Shown piece by piece: positions 17,510 to 25,833 of a DNA stretch of 64,000 bases. The notes below the pieces were generated by a model. It had not been told where the DNA came from. It saw only the letters and a list, made by a program, of their open reading frames with translations, and made no database searches. A program made the translations under genes and the position numbers. The stretch's first letter is position 1; the number at the start of each line of letters is the position of its first letter. Source of the DNA: Bacillota bacterium (GTDB lineage Bacteria > Bacillota > Sulfobacillia > JAIMAT01). The stretch lies in NCBI GenBank assembly GCA_029961055.1, contig JASBVM010000004.1, positions 62,001-126,000 of the forward strand. Direction: 5' to 3'.

Positions 17510-18376
17510 ATGCACCTCGAGACCGGCTTCCTATCCGGCAGGAAGCGAGCCCTGGCGGCGGTGGCTGCGCTCACCCTCGGGCTGGCGCTCGCGCTGGGCG
17601 GCTGCGGCGGCGGGGGCGGCGCCGCCGGCACCGCCGCCAACGGCGGCAGCTCGACGCCCAACATCGACGCGATCAAGAGCCGCGGCGTCCTGCGGGTGGG
17701 TGTCAAGGCCGACGTGCTCGGCTTCGGCTACAAGAACCCGCAGACCAACCAGTACGAGGGCTACGAGATCGACATCGCGCACGAGCTGGCCAAGCGGCTG
17801 CTGGGCGACCCGAACAAGGTGGAGCTCACCACCGTCACCGCCAAGACGCGCCAGGGTCTCCTCGACTCCGGCCAGGTGGACATGGTGATCGCCACCTTCA
17901 CCATCACGCCCGAACGGCAGAAGGTGATCGATTTCTCGCCCGTCTACTACACCGACGGCATCCAGCTGCTGGTCAAGAGGGACAGTGGCATCAAGAGCCT
18001 GAAAGACCTGAACGGCAAGGTGATCGCGGTCGCCCAGGGCGCCGACACCGGCCAGAAGCTGCAGGAGAAGGCCAAGGAGCTGGGCGTCACCATCCAGACG
18101 GCGGAGTACGCCAGCTACGCGGAGGACATGGCCGCCCTCCAGAACGGCCGGGCCCAGGCCTTCGCCACCGACGGCTCGATCCTCAAGTACTACGAGAATC
18201 AGGATCCCTCGACGGTCATCCTGCCCGACCGGTACTCGGAGGAGCCGTACGGCATCGCCATCAAGAAGGGGAACAAGGATCTGCTCGACTTCGTCACCAA
18301 GGCCATCGACGACATGAAGCAGTCGGGCGAGCTGCAGCAGCTGATCCGGAAGTGGAAGCTGAGCGGGAGCGTGTAA
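17510..18376 (+). CDS. Amino acid ABC transporter substrate-binding lipoprotein
   Basis: This 288-residue lipoprotein has a signal sequence ending in lipobox LGGC (Cys near residue 27) and a type-2 periplasmic-binding fold. The GVLRVGVKADVLGFGYK start and GYEIDIAHELAKRL segment are typical of the GlnH/ArtJ cluster. The anchored protein captures the amino acid and delivers it to the two permeases downstream. A GAGGAGGCGG ribosome site precedes the ATG. Ligand identity is not determined. Confidence 0.92.
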   Translation: MHLETGFLSGRKRALAAVAALTLGLALALGGCGGGGGAAGTAANGGSSTPNIDAIKSRGVLRVGVKADVLGFGYKNPQTNQYEGYEIDIAHELAKRLLGDPNKVELTTVTAKTRQGLLDSGQVDMVIATFTITPERQKVIDFSPVYYTDGIQLLVKRDSGIKSLKDLNGKVIAVAQGADTGQKLQEKAKELGVTIQTAEYASYAEDMAALQNGRAQAFATDGSILKYYENQDPSTVILPDRYSEEPYGIAIKKGNKDLLDFVTKAIDDMKQSGELQQLIRKWKLSGSV

Positions 18377-18377
18377 G

Positions 18378-19088
18378 TTGCTGGGAGCCCTTCTCGACGC
18401 GCAGAGCTGGCGGACGCTCCTGGAGAACTGGCCGATCTTCGCGGCGGGCCTCCTCCAGACCGTTGTGGCCTCGGTCCTCTCCATGCTCCTCGCCGCGGCC
18501 ATCGGCCTGGTGATGGGGGCCTTCGCGCTGGCGCCGGTCCGGCTCCTCCGCTGGGTCAACCGGGTCTACGTGGAGTTCTTCCGGAACACGCCGCTCCTGG
18601 TGCAGGTCTTCTTCCTCTATTACGGCCTGCCGCAGGTGCACGTGGTCATCCCCACGCTCTGGGTGGGCGTGCTGGGGCTGAGCATCTACACGGGAGCTTA
18701 CATCGCCGAGGTGCTCCGGGCCGGCTTCCAGGCCGTCCCCCGCGGCCAGATGGAGGCCGGCCTGGCCTCGGGGCTCACCTACAGCCAGGTGGTGCGGCGG
18801 ATCATCCTGCCGCAGGCGCTCCGCTTCACCCTGCCGCCGCTCACCAACCAGTTCGTCAACCTGGTGAAGAACTCGCAGGTGCTGGCGCTCATCGCCGGCT
18901 TCGACCTGATGTACCAGACCGACTCCTGGTCGTCCCAGACCGCGCTGTACGTCCAGGCCTACATCGCGGCGGCGGTACTCTATCTGGCGCTCACCCTGCC
19001 TCTGGCGACCTGGGCGCGCCGGATGGAGCGCCGGATGAATCGGCAGCTGCAGCGGCGGGCGGACGCGGGGGTGACGGAGGTTGCCTGA
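18378..19088 (+). CDS. Amino acid ABC transporter permease (HisM/GlnP type), first
   Basis: The 236-residue permease has about five helices and the polar amino-acid EAA loop GQMEAGLASGLTYSQVVRRIILPQA near residues 124-148. The start is TTG one base after the binding-protein stop, so it is coupled. It forms the channel with the next gene product. Confidence 0.9.
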   Translation: MLGALLDAQSWRTLLENWPIFAAGLLQTVVASVLSMLLAAAIGLVMGAFALAPVRLLRWVNRVYVEFFRNTPLLVQVFFLYYGLPQVHVVIPTLWVGVLGLSIYTGAYIAEVLRAGFQAVPRGQMEAGLASGLTYSQVVRRIILPQALRFTLPPLTNQFVNLVKNSQVLALIAGFDLMYQTDSWSSQTALYVQAYIAAAVLYLALTLPLATWARRMERRMNRQLQRRADAGVTEVA

Positions 19089-19776
19089 GAGCGCCCCCTT
19101 CCATCCCTGGGCGGTCCTCTTCACCCCCGAGAACCTTCGCTTCCTGGCCTGGGGCTTCGGCGTCACGCTGCGCATCGCGCTGGGGGCCATGGCCATCAGC
19201 TTCGCCGCCGGGGTGGTGCTGGGGACCGCGCGCTTCGCCGGCGACCGCTTCCCCGAGAGCCCGCTGGCGCGGGGCGTGGCGGCGCTGGCCACGGTCTACA
19301 TCGAGGTGATCCGCAACCTGCCCATGCTCCTGATCATGCTGGCGGTCCGCTTCCTGACGCCGATCCCGGCCATCTGGGCGGCGATCACCGGCATGTCCAT
19401 CTTCACCGCGGCGATCATGGCGGAGATCGTGCGGGGCGGGCTGATGAGCGTGGAGCAGGGGCAGTGGGAGGCGGCGGCCTCCCAGGGGCTCAGCCTCTGG
19501 CAGACGCTCCGCTGGATCGTGCTGCCGCCGGCGCTCCGGCGCATGGTGCCGGCACTGGTCAGCGAGTTCATCACCATCACCAAGGACACCACCTTCGCCT
19601 GGTCGCTGGGGATCCAGGAGCTGCTCGGTTCCGGCGTCATCCTCTTCAACCGCTACCTGAACGCGATGCAGGTCTTCGCGCTGATCGCGGTCGTCTTCTT
19701 CACGGTCGACTTCCTGATGTCGCTGGCGGCGCGGGCGCTGGAGCGGCGGACGGGGGAGGGCCTGGCAACGCAATAG
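19081..19776 (+). CDS. Amino acid ABC transporter permease (HisQ/GltK type), second
   Basis: This 231-residue permease has the same architecture as the preceding gene product. The EAA loop GQWEAAASQGLSLWQTLRWIV lies near residues 127-147, and FRNLP-like IEVIRNLPMLL near residue 76 is typical of this family. The TTG start overlaps the previous gene by eight bases. It is the last gene of the amino-acid importer operon. Confidence 0.9.
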   Translation: MPESAPFHPWAVLFTPENLRFLAWGFGVTLRIALGAMAISFAAGVVLGTARFAGDRFPESPLARGVAALATVYIEVIRNLPMLLIMLAVRFLTPIPAIWAAITGMSIFTAAIMAEIVRGGLMSVEQGQWEAAASQGLSLWQTLRWIVLPPALRRMVPALVSEFITITKDTTFAWSLGIQELLGSGVILFNRYLNAMQVFALIAVVFFTVDFLMSLAARALERRTGEGLATQ

Positions 19777-19907
19777 GGCGGAGGTGGGGGGCGGCTGCGG
19801 CAGGCCGCCTCGCTTCTCCCGAGACGGTTCGGAGCGGTGAAGGAGGCCGGGATCAGCGCGCGGCGGCTCTTTCCTGGGCGGGCTCACCCCGGGCCGCCTG
19901 CCTCAGC

Positions 19908-19931
19908 GGAGGAGGGGGAGCCCCTTCCTCC
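19908..19931. terminator. Terminator-like hairpin between convergent genes
   Basis: GGAGGAGGGG at 19908-19917 pairs with CCCCTTCCTCC (19921-19931) with one bulge and a short loop, between the end of the ABC operon and the end of the minus-strand lipoprotein gene. No T run follows on either strand, so intrinsic termination is uncertain. Confidence 0.3.
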
Positions 19932-19940
19932 TCCCAGCCG

Positions 19941-20789
19941 TCACTGCCGGAACCGGACGGGGACCATCACCACATCCTGTTTCGAGCCGTCCCGCGGGCT
20001 GACCGTGTAGACCATCAGCATACCGGAGGGGTTGGTGGGCGCCGCGAAGGGCAGCTCCTGGTCAAGGCTCATCCAGTCCGGCGCCCCTGCACCGGTGAGC
20101 GTCTTCTCCAGCAGGACGTCGTGGCCGTCCTCCAGGTAGACGTGGACCACGCCCTCGAAGGCGCGGGCCTTCCCCTGCAGGTGGAGCCGCCCGCTCAGGT
20201 TGGCGTCGGGCTGAGGCGACGTCACCACGATGTTGGGCTCCACGCGGCCGGGCGACTCGGGCGCGCCCGGTCCCAGGAAGGCCAGCTCGTATACGGTCGC
20301 GGCCGGCAGCGCCACGAGGTCGAAGGGGTAGCTGATCACCTGGGCGTACATCTTGCCCGGCTCCGGATCGCTCCAGGTGACCGTCACGCGGATGCGGTCG
20401 CCCGCCAGCTGGCGGATCTCGGTGACGCGGACGCCGTAGCCGGGGTTGGGGCTCTGGCCGCGGCTGACCATCAGGTAGCGCGTCGACCCGAAGGTGAAGA
20501 AGCCCCAGAAGAGCCGCTCCCGGTTGGCGCGCACCCATTCACCCAGCTCGTAGGCGGGGTAGGCCTTCTCGTCCACATGACGGATCGCCAACGGCTTCCC
20601 CTCCGGACCATCGCCCGCAGACGGGCTCGCCCCGGTCGCCTGCCCCGCGGGGCCGGAGCTGCCGCTGCCTGGGGCCTCCGCACCGCCTCCGCCCGCTCCG
20701 AGACCTCCGCAGGCGGTCAGCGTCAAGGCTGCTGCCATCAGCATCGCGAGCATCCACCGCATCGACGGGAGCGCCCGTCCTCGCCGCAT
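19941..20789 (-). CDS. Lipoprotein with PrcB_C-like and Gmad2 domains
   Basis: The 282-residue secreted lipoprotein has a basic start and hydrophobic segment ending in lipobox LTAC (residues 18-28), then a Gly/Ser/Ala-rich linker. A PrcB C-terminal-like domain (residues 110-165, with GQSPNPGYGVRVTEIR and the alternating beta pattern) follows, and a Gmad2 immunoglobulin-like domain (NIVVTSPQPDANLSGRL onward, residues 185-280) ends it. Gmad2 domains occur in sporulation/germination and cell-surface proteins of Bacillota. The ATG at 20789 follows AGGTGAGGTGG. Function is unknown; anchoring outside the membrane is clear. Confidence 0.8.
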   Translation of the reverse strand: MRRGRALPSMRWMLAMLMAAALTLTACGGLGAGGGGAEAPGSGSSGPAGQATGASPSAGDGPEGKPLAIRHVDEKAYPAYELGEWVRANRERLFWGFFTFGSTRYLMVSRGQSPNPGYGVRVTEIRQLAGDRIRVTVTWSDPEPGKMYAQVISYPFDLVALPAATVYELAFLGPGAPESPGRVEPNIVVTSPQPDANLSGRLHLQGKARAFEGVVHVYLEDGHDVLLEKTLTGAGAPDWMSLDQELPFAAPTNPSGMLMVYTVSPRDGSKQDVVMVPVRFRQ

Positions 20790-21054
20790 CCACCTCACCT
20801 CGCCCGTCCGGGTGTCGGCGCCGGCGCCCTGGCCGCCGGTGGCCCGCCTTTTCACCCCGTAAGACGACGGGGGACCGCCCGAGTTCCCGGCGGCGGGTCC
20901 GACCGGAGAGCCAGGGGGTGGACCCGCGTCGACCAGCGGAGCGTGCCCGTGAGGAAGGCATCGATGGACTGCGGTATCCGCCCCGCGAGGAGGGACGGGC
21001 CAGAAACCGACCCGGGTCACGATCGCGGCCCTCGCGGGCCGGGGCTCGATCGTT

Positions 21055-21432
21055 CTACCTCTCGCCGCCGGCTTCCTGCCAGAGGCGCTCCAGCTCCCGG
21101 CGGTCCTCGTCGCCGAGCCAGTCGACGCCGCCCTGTGCCTCCACGTGGTGCTCCAGCTCGTGGAGCAGGGTGGTGACCAGCTCCTTCCTCCAGGTCTCGG
21201 GCGGCTCGCCGCCCAGCGTGCGGCGGAACGAACCGTAATAGAGGAAGATGAAGCTCCCCAGGCCCGGCTCGACCACGTACTCGCCGAGAAGGTAGACGCC
21301 CGGCGGGTCCTCGGGGTTGCGGCGCGCCTTCCGCTCGATCTGGATGCCGCCCGAGAGCTCCTCCAGCAGCCGCTCGGGCAGCTGGTCGGCGATCTCCTCC
21401 ACCCACGCGCAGAACGTCTCGAAGTCGACCAA
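21055..21432 (-). CDS. Small zincin-like metallopeptidase family protein
   Basis: A 125-residue cytoplasmic protein of the short metallopeptidase family (Zincin_1, PF06262 type), with zinc motif H91-E92-L-E-H95-H near the C terminus. Homologs are small stand-alone zincins of unknown substrate. The start is TTG at 21432 with GGAGGGGGAAGG just upstream. No signal peptide is present. Confidence 0.8.
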   Translation of the reverse strand: MVDFETFCAWVEEIADQLPERLLEELSGGIQIERKARRNPEDPPGVYLLGEYVVEPGLGSFIFLYYGSFRRTLGGEPPETWRKELVTTLLHELEHHVEAQGGVDWLGDEDRRELERLWQEAGGER

Positions 21433-21493
21433 GCCTTCCCCCTCCTGCAGGCCGCGTCCCTCGCCGGTCCGGCCTCCGGCCGGCCTTCGCCGG

Positions 21494-22423
21494 CTAGGAT
21501 CCGACCTGGCCCTCCGGCGCCCGCAGCGACGCCAGGATGGCCACGGCCACCGTGGTCAGCACCACCGCCAGCGAGGCGGCCACCGGCACGTGAAGACCGA
21601 AGGGCGCCGCCACCATCTTGACACCGATGAAGGCCAGCACCAGCCCCAGCCCGACATCCAGGTAGCGGAAGCGGGTGAGGCTTCCTGCCAGCAGGAAGTA
21701 GAGCGCCCGCAACCCCAGCACCGCGAAGAGGTTGGACGTCAGGACGACGAAGGGATCGGTGCTCACCCCCATCACCGCCGGGAGGCTGTCGATGGCGAAG
21801 AGCAGGTCGGTGCCCTCGACCAGGAGGATGGCCAGACCCAGGGTGGTCAGGGCCCAGCGGCCTTCCTGCCGCGTGATCAACCGGTGGCCGTCGAAGCCCC
21901 GGTGGATGGGGAGCCGCTCCGTCGCCCAGCGGTAGAGCGGCGACCTCTCCAGCGGCCTCCTGCGCGCGCCGCCCCCCAGCATCCGCCCCGCACTCCAGAG
22001 AAGGAAGAGGCCGAAGAGGGGGAGCAGCCAGTCGAAGCGATGGACCAGCTCGACGCCGACCACGATCAGGAAGCCGCGCATCACCACGGCTCCCAGCACG
22101 CCCCAGGCCAGGGCGCGATGCTGCAGCCCGCCCCGCACCCCCAGAAGCCCGAAGAGGACGGCGATGACGAAGAGGTTGTCGATGCTGAGCGCCTTCTCCA
22201 GCACGTAGCCGGTGAGGTACTGCATCCAGAGTTCCGGGCCGTAGCGGATCCAGATGTAGCCCGAGAAGGCCAGCGCCAGCGCGATCCAGGCGGCCGAGGT
22301 CCAGGCCGCCTCGGGCAGGCCGATCTCGTGGTCGTCCCGGTGCAGGACGAAGAGGTCGAGCCAGGTGGCGAAACCTACGAACGCGAGGAAGAGGAGAAGT
22401 TCGAGAGCGTGCGCTCCCCACAC
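21494..22423 (-). CDS. TerC/Alx family membrane protein
   Basis: This 309-residue integral membrane protein of the TerC family has about nine helices. Signatures are LSIDNLFVIAVLFGLLG near residue 78 and EGTDLLFAIDSLPAVMGV near residue 209, both with the conserved membrane Asp residues. Family members (Alx, YkoY, YceF) are implicated in Mn2+ export or metallation of exported proteins. The GTG at 22423 follows GGAGGTG. A longer frame to 22597 would run through the riboswitch leader and is rejected. The manganese riboswitch upstream supports the Mn2+ role. Confidence 0.92.
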   Translation of the reverse strand: MWGAHALELLLFLAFVGFATWLDLFVLHRDDHEIGLPEAAWTSAAWIALALAFSGYIWIRYGPELWMQYLTGYVLEKALSIDNLFVIAVLFGLLGVRGGLQHRALAWGVLGAVVMRGFLIVVGVELVHRFDWLLPLFGLFLLWSAGRMLGGGARRRPLERSPLYRWATERLPIHRGFDGHRLITRQEGRWALTTLGLAILLVEGTDLLFAIDSLPAVMGVSTDPFVVLTSNLFAVLGLRALYFLLAGSLTRFRYLDVGLGLVLAFIGVKMVAAPFGLHVPVAASLAVVLTTVAVAILASLRAPEGQVGS

Positions 22424-22474
22424 GGGTGGACACCTCCGCCGGCCGGGACCGGGGTTCGCCGCGCGCGGGCGTTG

Positions 22475-22642
22475 CACAAGAGGGCGCGGCGGCCCCGGTT
22501 CCCTGGGAACCAGGGTCTCGCCGCGCCCCCGCACCGTCCTCGATGGTGGGGTGGCTGGCCTGCCGGGAGCTCGGCTCGGGTTGACCGGCAGGTCCACCGG
22601 CCCGCCTCAGCGCGTGCGGGACCGGTCGCTACTCCCCCTGTG
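22475..22642 (-). ncRNA. yybP-ykoY (manganese) riboswitch
   Basis: The leader of the TerC gene contains the conserved blocks of this class in order: AGGGGGAGTAGC (complement of 22628-22639), CCGGTCAACC (22579-22588) and GCGAGACC (22514-22521). The ends CACA...GGG and CCCTCTTGTG (22475-22484) can close the first helix, and GGGCGCGGCG/CGCCGCGCCC forms the arm around GAGACC. TerC/Alx genes are the classic targets of this riboswitch, which turns expression on with Mn2+. A TAGAAT -10 element lies just upstream at 22651-22656. The region between the aptamer and GTG (22424-22474) presumably holds the expression platform. Confidence 0.85.
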
Positions 22643-22650
22643 CGGCTGTC

Positions 22651-22656
22651 ATTCTA
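22651..22656 (-). promoter_or_regulatory. -10 element for the TerC transcript
   Basis: TAGAAT on the minus strand, about nine bases before the riboswitch 5' helix. No good -35 hexamer is seen at 16-18 bases. Confidence 0.45.
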
Positions 22657-22691
22657 CCGGAAAGGCTGCCGGAAACCTACCACGGCCCGCG

Positions 22692-24323
22692 TCACCAGGC
22701 GGCCACCTGGCCGTCGGCGCGGGGCTCGCTGGCGCCCACCAGAGAGCCGTCCGCCGTCCGGAGGATCACCTGCCCGCGGCCGAAACCGCCGGAATGCGTC
22801 GCCCAGCTCACCTGGTGGCCACGGCGGGCCAGCGCCTCCACCAGGTGGGGCGGCATGCCCGGCTCGAACTCCACCCGGCGGCCGTCCACCCAGCGCCAGC
22901 GCGGCGCGTCCAGCGCCGCCTGCGGGTTGAGCCCCAGGTCGAGAAGGCCGGTCAGGAGTTGGACGTGTCCCTGCGGCTGCATCAGCCCGCCCATCACGCC
23001 GAAAGGCCCCAGCGGGGCCCCGTCGCGCGTCAGGAAGCCCGGGATGATGGTATGGAACGGGCGTTTCCCCGGTTCCAGGCGGTTGGGGTGACCTTCCTCC
23101 AGGGTGAAGCAGGCGCCGCGGTTCTGGAGGGCGATGCCGGTGCCGGGCACCACGAGCCCGGAGCCGAAGCCGGTGAAGTTGCTCTGGATGTAGGAGACCA
23201 TGTTCCCCTCGCGGTCGGCGGTGCAGAGGTAGACCGTGCCCCCGGCGGGCCGCGGCCCCGGCGCCGGTTCCAAGGCCCGGGCGCCGATCCGCTTGCGGCG
23301 GCCGGACGCCCGCCCGGGGGCCAGCAGCTCGGCGGGCGGGAGGCGCATGGCGCGCGGGTCGGCGATCTCGCGGAAGCCTTCCTCGAAGGCGAGCTTGACC
23401 GCCTCCACGGCCCGGTGGATCCGCTCCGCCTCGGCCTCCCAGCCGCGGGAGGAAGGGGGATCGAAGCTCTCCAGGAGCTGGAGCGCCATCAGCGCCACCA
23501 GCCCCTGGCCGTTGGGGGGGAGCTCCCAGACGTCCACCCCGCGGTAGCGGACGGAGAGCGGCTCCACCCATTCGGGCCGGAAGACGGCCAGGTCGCCGGC
23601 CCGGAGCCAGCCGCCCGTGCGGCGGGCGAAGGCGTCCATGGCCTCGGCCAGCTCGCCCCGGTAGAAGGCGTCGGCGCCGCTCGCGCCGATGGTCCGGAGG
23701 GTCCGCGCGTGGGCGGGCGAACGCCAGAGGCCGCCGATGGCCGGGGCGACGCCCTCTGGGGCGAAGGTCTCGAGCCAGGGGCGGTAGAGCTCCGGCTCCT
23801 CCCGGGCCAGGGAGCGGTACCGCTCCACGGCGGCCGCCCAGGCGGCGCCCAGGACCGGGGAGAGGGGGTAGCCCTCCTCGGCGTACCGGGCTGCGGGTTC
23901 CAGGAGCTCCGCCAGAGGGCGGCGGCCGAAGCGGCGCTGAAGCTCCGCCCAGGCGGCGGGGGCGCCGGGGACGGTGACCGCCGCCCAGCCCTGGAGCGGG
24001 ACCTCCCGGTAGCCCCGGCGGAGGAGCTCCTCGGCGGAGGCCAGGGCGGGGGCGGGGCCGCTGGCGTTCAGCCCGTGGAGCCGGCCCTCGCTCCAGACCA
24101 GGGCGAAGGCGTCGGAGCCGATGCCGTTGGAGGTCGGCTCGAGGACGGTCAGGGCGGCGGCGGTGGCCACCGCGGCGTCCACGGCGTTGCCGCCGTGGCG
24201 GAGGACTTCCAGCCCCGCCTGGGCTGCCAGCGGTTGGGAGGTGGCCACCATCCCGTTCCGGGCGTAGACGAGCAGACGCCGGGAGGGATAGGGATAGGTG
24301 AGGGGATCGAACGAGAGGCTCAC
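22692..24323 (-). CDS. Gamma-glutamyltransferase family protein
   Basis: The 543-residue Ntn-hydrolase belongs to the gamma-glutamyltransferase/cephalosporin acylase family. The nucleophile position is the Thr in GGTVYLCTADREGNMVS, where autoprocessing would create the small subunit. This replaces the usual TTH(Y/F)S triplet with T-V-Y. Other conserved parts are HGGNAVDAAVA near residue 36, FGVMGG and the GGHPNRLEPGKRPFHTI-like segment. No signal peptide is evident, so it resembles cytoplasmic GGT-like enzymes. The GTG start at 24323 precedes the SLSFDPLTYPYPS start. It is divergent from the fusion gene at 24472. Confidence 0.9.
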   Translation of the reverse strand: MSLSFDPLTYPYPSRRLLVYARNGMVATSQPLAAQAGLEVLRHGGNAVDAAVATAAALTVLEPTSNGIGSDAFALVWSEGRLHGLNASGPAPALASAEELLRRGYREVPLQGWAAVTVPGAPAAWAELQRRFGRRPLAELLEPAARYAEEGYPLSPVLGAAWAAAVERYRSLAREEPELYRPWLETFAPEGVAPAIGGLWRSPAHARTLRTIGASGADAFYRGELAEAMDAFARRTGGWLRAGDLAVFRPEWVEPLSVRYRGVDVWELPPNGQGLVALMALQLLESFDPPSSRGWEAEAERIHRAVEAVKLAFEEGFREIADPRAMRLPPAELLAPGRASGRRKRIGARALEPAPGPRPAGGTVYLCTADREGNMVSYIQSNFTGFGSGLVVPGTGIALQNRGACFTLEEGHPNRLEPGKRPFHTIIPGFLTRDGAPLGPFGVMGGLMQPQGHVQLLTGLLDLGLNPQAALDAPRWRWVDGRRVEFEPGMPPHLVEALARRGHQVSWATHSGGFGRGQVILRTADGSLVGASEPRADGQVAAW

Positions 24324-24403
24324 CGCGCAGACGCCTCGCTTCCTGAGGGGATGGGACGCGCACCGTGCACCTGCTCGATACGCTTCAGGAGGAGAGGAAT
24401 CCT

Positions 24404-24422
24404 GGCGGGAGGGGCTCCCGCC
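24404..24422. repeat. Hairpin and repeated CTCCCGCCGGCG in a divergent region
   Basis: GGCGGGAG-GGG-CTCCCGCC is a perfect 8-bp hairpin. CTCCCGCCGGCG occurs twice in 24415-24443, just before the ribosome site of the fusion gene. It could act as a leader structure or operator. Confidence 0.35.
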
Positions 24423-24471
24423 GGCGGGGTCTCCCGCCGGCGCGCTGCGGCGATCCCGCGGAGGTGGTGAG

Positions 24472-25833
24472 ATGGGCGGGATCCTCCGCGCCCTGGTCTT
24501 CCCGGGTGCCCAGAACCTGCCGCTCTGGCGGATGGCGGAGGAGGGCCGGGTGGAGCTCCGGCTGACGGCCTCGCGCCAGGAGCAGATCGAGCGGATCGCC
24601 GCCGGTGAGGTGGAGGTGATCCACACGGCCCCGGGCAACCTGGAGCAGCCCGACGCCCGGCGGGCGGGCCTCCGCGCCTTCATGGGCGGGAGCGCCGGCC
24701 CGCTCTTCCTGGTCGCCGGTCCGCGTTGGCCGGGGCGCCGGCGCCTGGCGGTGGACGATCCCGGCTCGGGCTTCGCTCCGCTCGCCTACCGCTGGCTTGC
24801 CCGGGCCGGTCTGCCGGAGGAGAGCCGCCTGGCAGTGGGCGGCACCGGCCGGCGGTGGGAGGCGCTCCAGGCGGGGGAGGCGGACCTGGCGGTCCTCCAC
24901 CCACCCTTCAGCGAGTGGGCCGAGCAGGCGGGCTTCCGCCTCCTGGCCCGGTTGGACGAAGGCCGGACGCTGGTGGGCGCCAGCCGGCCGGACGTGCCCG
25001 AGGAGGCCCTCCGCGCCTACGTCCGCGCCTATCGGCGGGCGCTGGCCGGCCTGATGGCCGAGCCGGGCGAGGCGGCGCGGCTCCTGGAGGAGCGGGCGGG
25101 GGTGGCGAGGGAGCTTGCGCCGGCCACGGCCGAGAGGCTCCTGACCGCGCTGGCCGAGGCAGGGACCGCCCTCGAGGCCGACTCGCCCTTCGACCGCCTG
25201 GCGGACCGGTACGAGGCCTGGTTCGAACGGCATCCCCGCACCTATGCCGCCGAGAAGGAGGCGGTGCGGCAGCTGCTCACGCCCGGCCGCTGGCTCGAGG
25301 TGGGCGTGGGCAGCGGGCGCTTCGCCGCGCCGCTCGGGATCCGGGACGGTGTCGAGCCCGCGCGGGCGATGCGGCGGTTGGCGCTGGCCCGCGGGGTGCG
25401 CGCGACGGAAGGGGTGGCGGAGGAGCTCCCGTACGGGGAGGCTTCCTGGGACGGGATCCTGATGGTGACCACCGTCTGCTTCGTCGACGACCTGGCGCGG
25501 AGCCTGGAGGAGGCGCGCCGGGTGCTCCGTCCGGGCGGGGCGCTGGTGATCGGCCTGGTCGACCGGCTCGCCCCCCTGGGCCGCCTCTACGAGAGGCAGA
25601 AGGAAGCCAACCCGTTCTACCGCTCCGCGCGCTTCTACTCGGTGGCGGAGCTGGCGACGGCGCTCCGGGCGGCGGGCTTCGCCCTGGACGGGTTCCGGCA
25701 GACGCTCTTCCGACCGCTGGAGGAGCTGGAGGCGCCCGGCAGCCCGCCCGAACCGGTCGAGGAAGGGCACGGGCGGGGCTCCTTCGTGGCGCTCCGCGCC
25801 GTCGCCGGAGCGACAAAGGAGGGCATCGGTTGA
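24472..25833 (+). CDS. Fusion: binding-protein-like domain plus SAM methyltransferase
   Basis: The 453-residue protein joins two domains that I do not know as a standard pair. Residues 1-235 look like an SsuA/TauA/NMT1-type binding fold (RALVFPGAQNLPLWRMAEEG, a VEVIHTAPGN loop, then a two-lobe pattern ending in a helical region). They lack a signal peptide, so the domain is cytoplasmic. Residues 240-415 form a class I methyltransferase with motif I WLEVGVGSGRFAAPLG (274-289), acidic VEP at 294-296 and a motif-IV-like MVTTVCFVDD. The ATG at 24472 follows GGAGGTGGTGAG. The stop overlaps the next start (TTGA). A ligand-sensing methyltransferase, perhaps for a thiamine- or sulfonate-like molecule, is inference. 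Confidence 0.8.
   Translation: MGGILRALVFPGAQNLPLWRMAEEGRVELRLTASRQEQIERIAAGEVEVIHTAPGNLEQPDARRAGLRAFMGGSAGPLFLVAGPRWPGRRRLAVDDPGSGFAPLAYRWLARAGLPEESRLAVGGTGRRWEALQAGEADLAVLHPPFSEWAEQAGFRLLARLDEGRTLVGASRPDVPEEALRAYVRAYRRALAGLMAEPGEAARLLEERAGVARELAPATAERLLTALAEAGTALEADSPFDRLADRYEAWFERHPRTYAAEKEAVRQLLTPGRWLEVGVGSGRFAAPLGIRDGVEPARAMRRLALARGVRATEGVAEELPYGEASWDGILMVTTVCFVDDLARSLEEARRVLRPGGALVIGLVDRLAPLGRLYERQKEANPFYRSARFYSVAELATALRAAGFALDGFRQTLFRPLEELEAPGSPPEPVEEGHGRGSFVALRAVAGATKEGIG

Noticed and set aside
22424-22597. A longer TerC start at 22597
   Set aside because: It would translate the riboswitch sequence, has no homologous content, and GTG at 22423 has an ideal Shine-Dalgarno.
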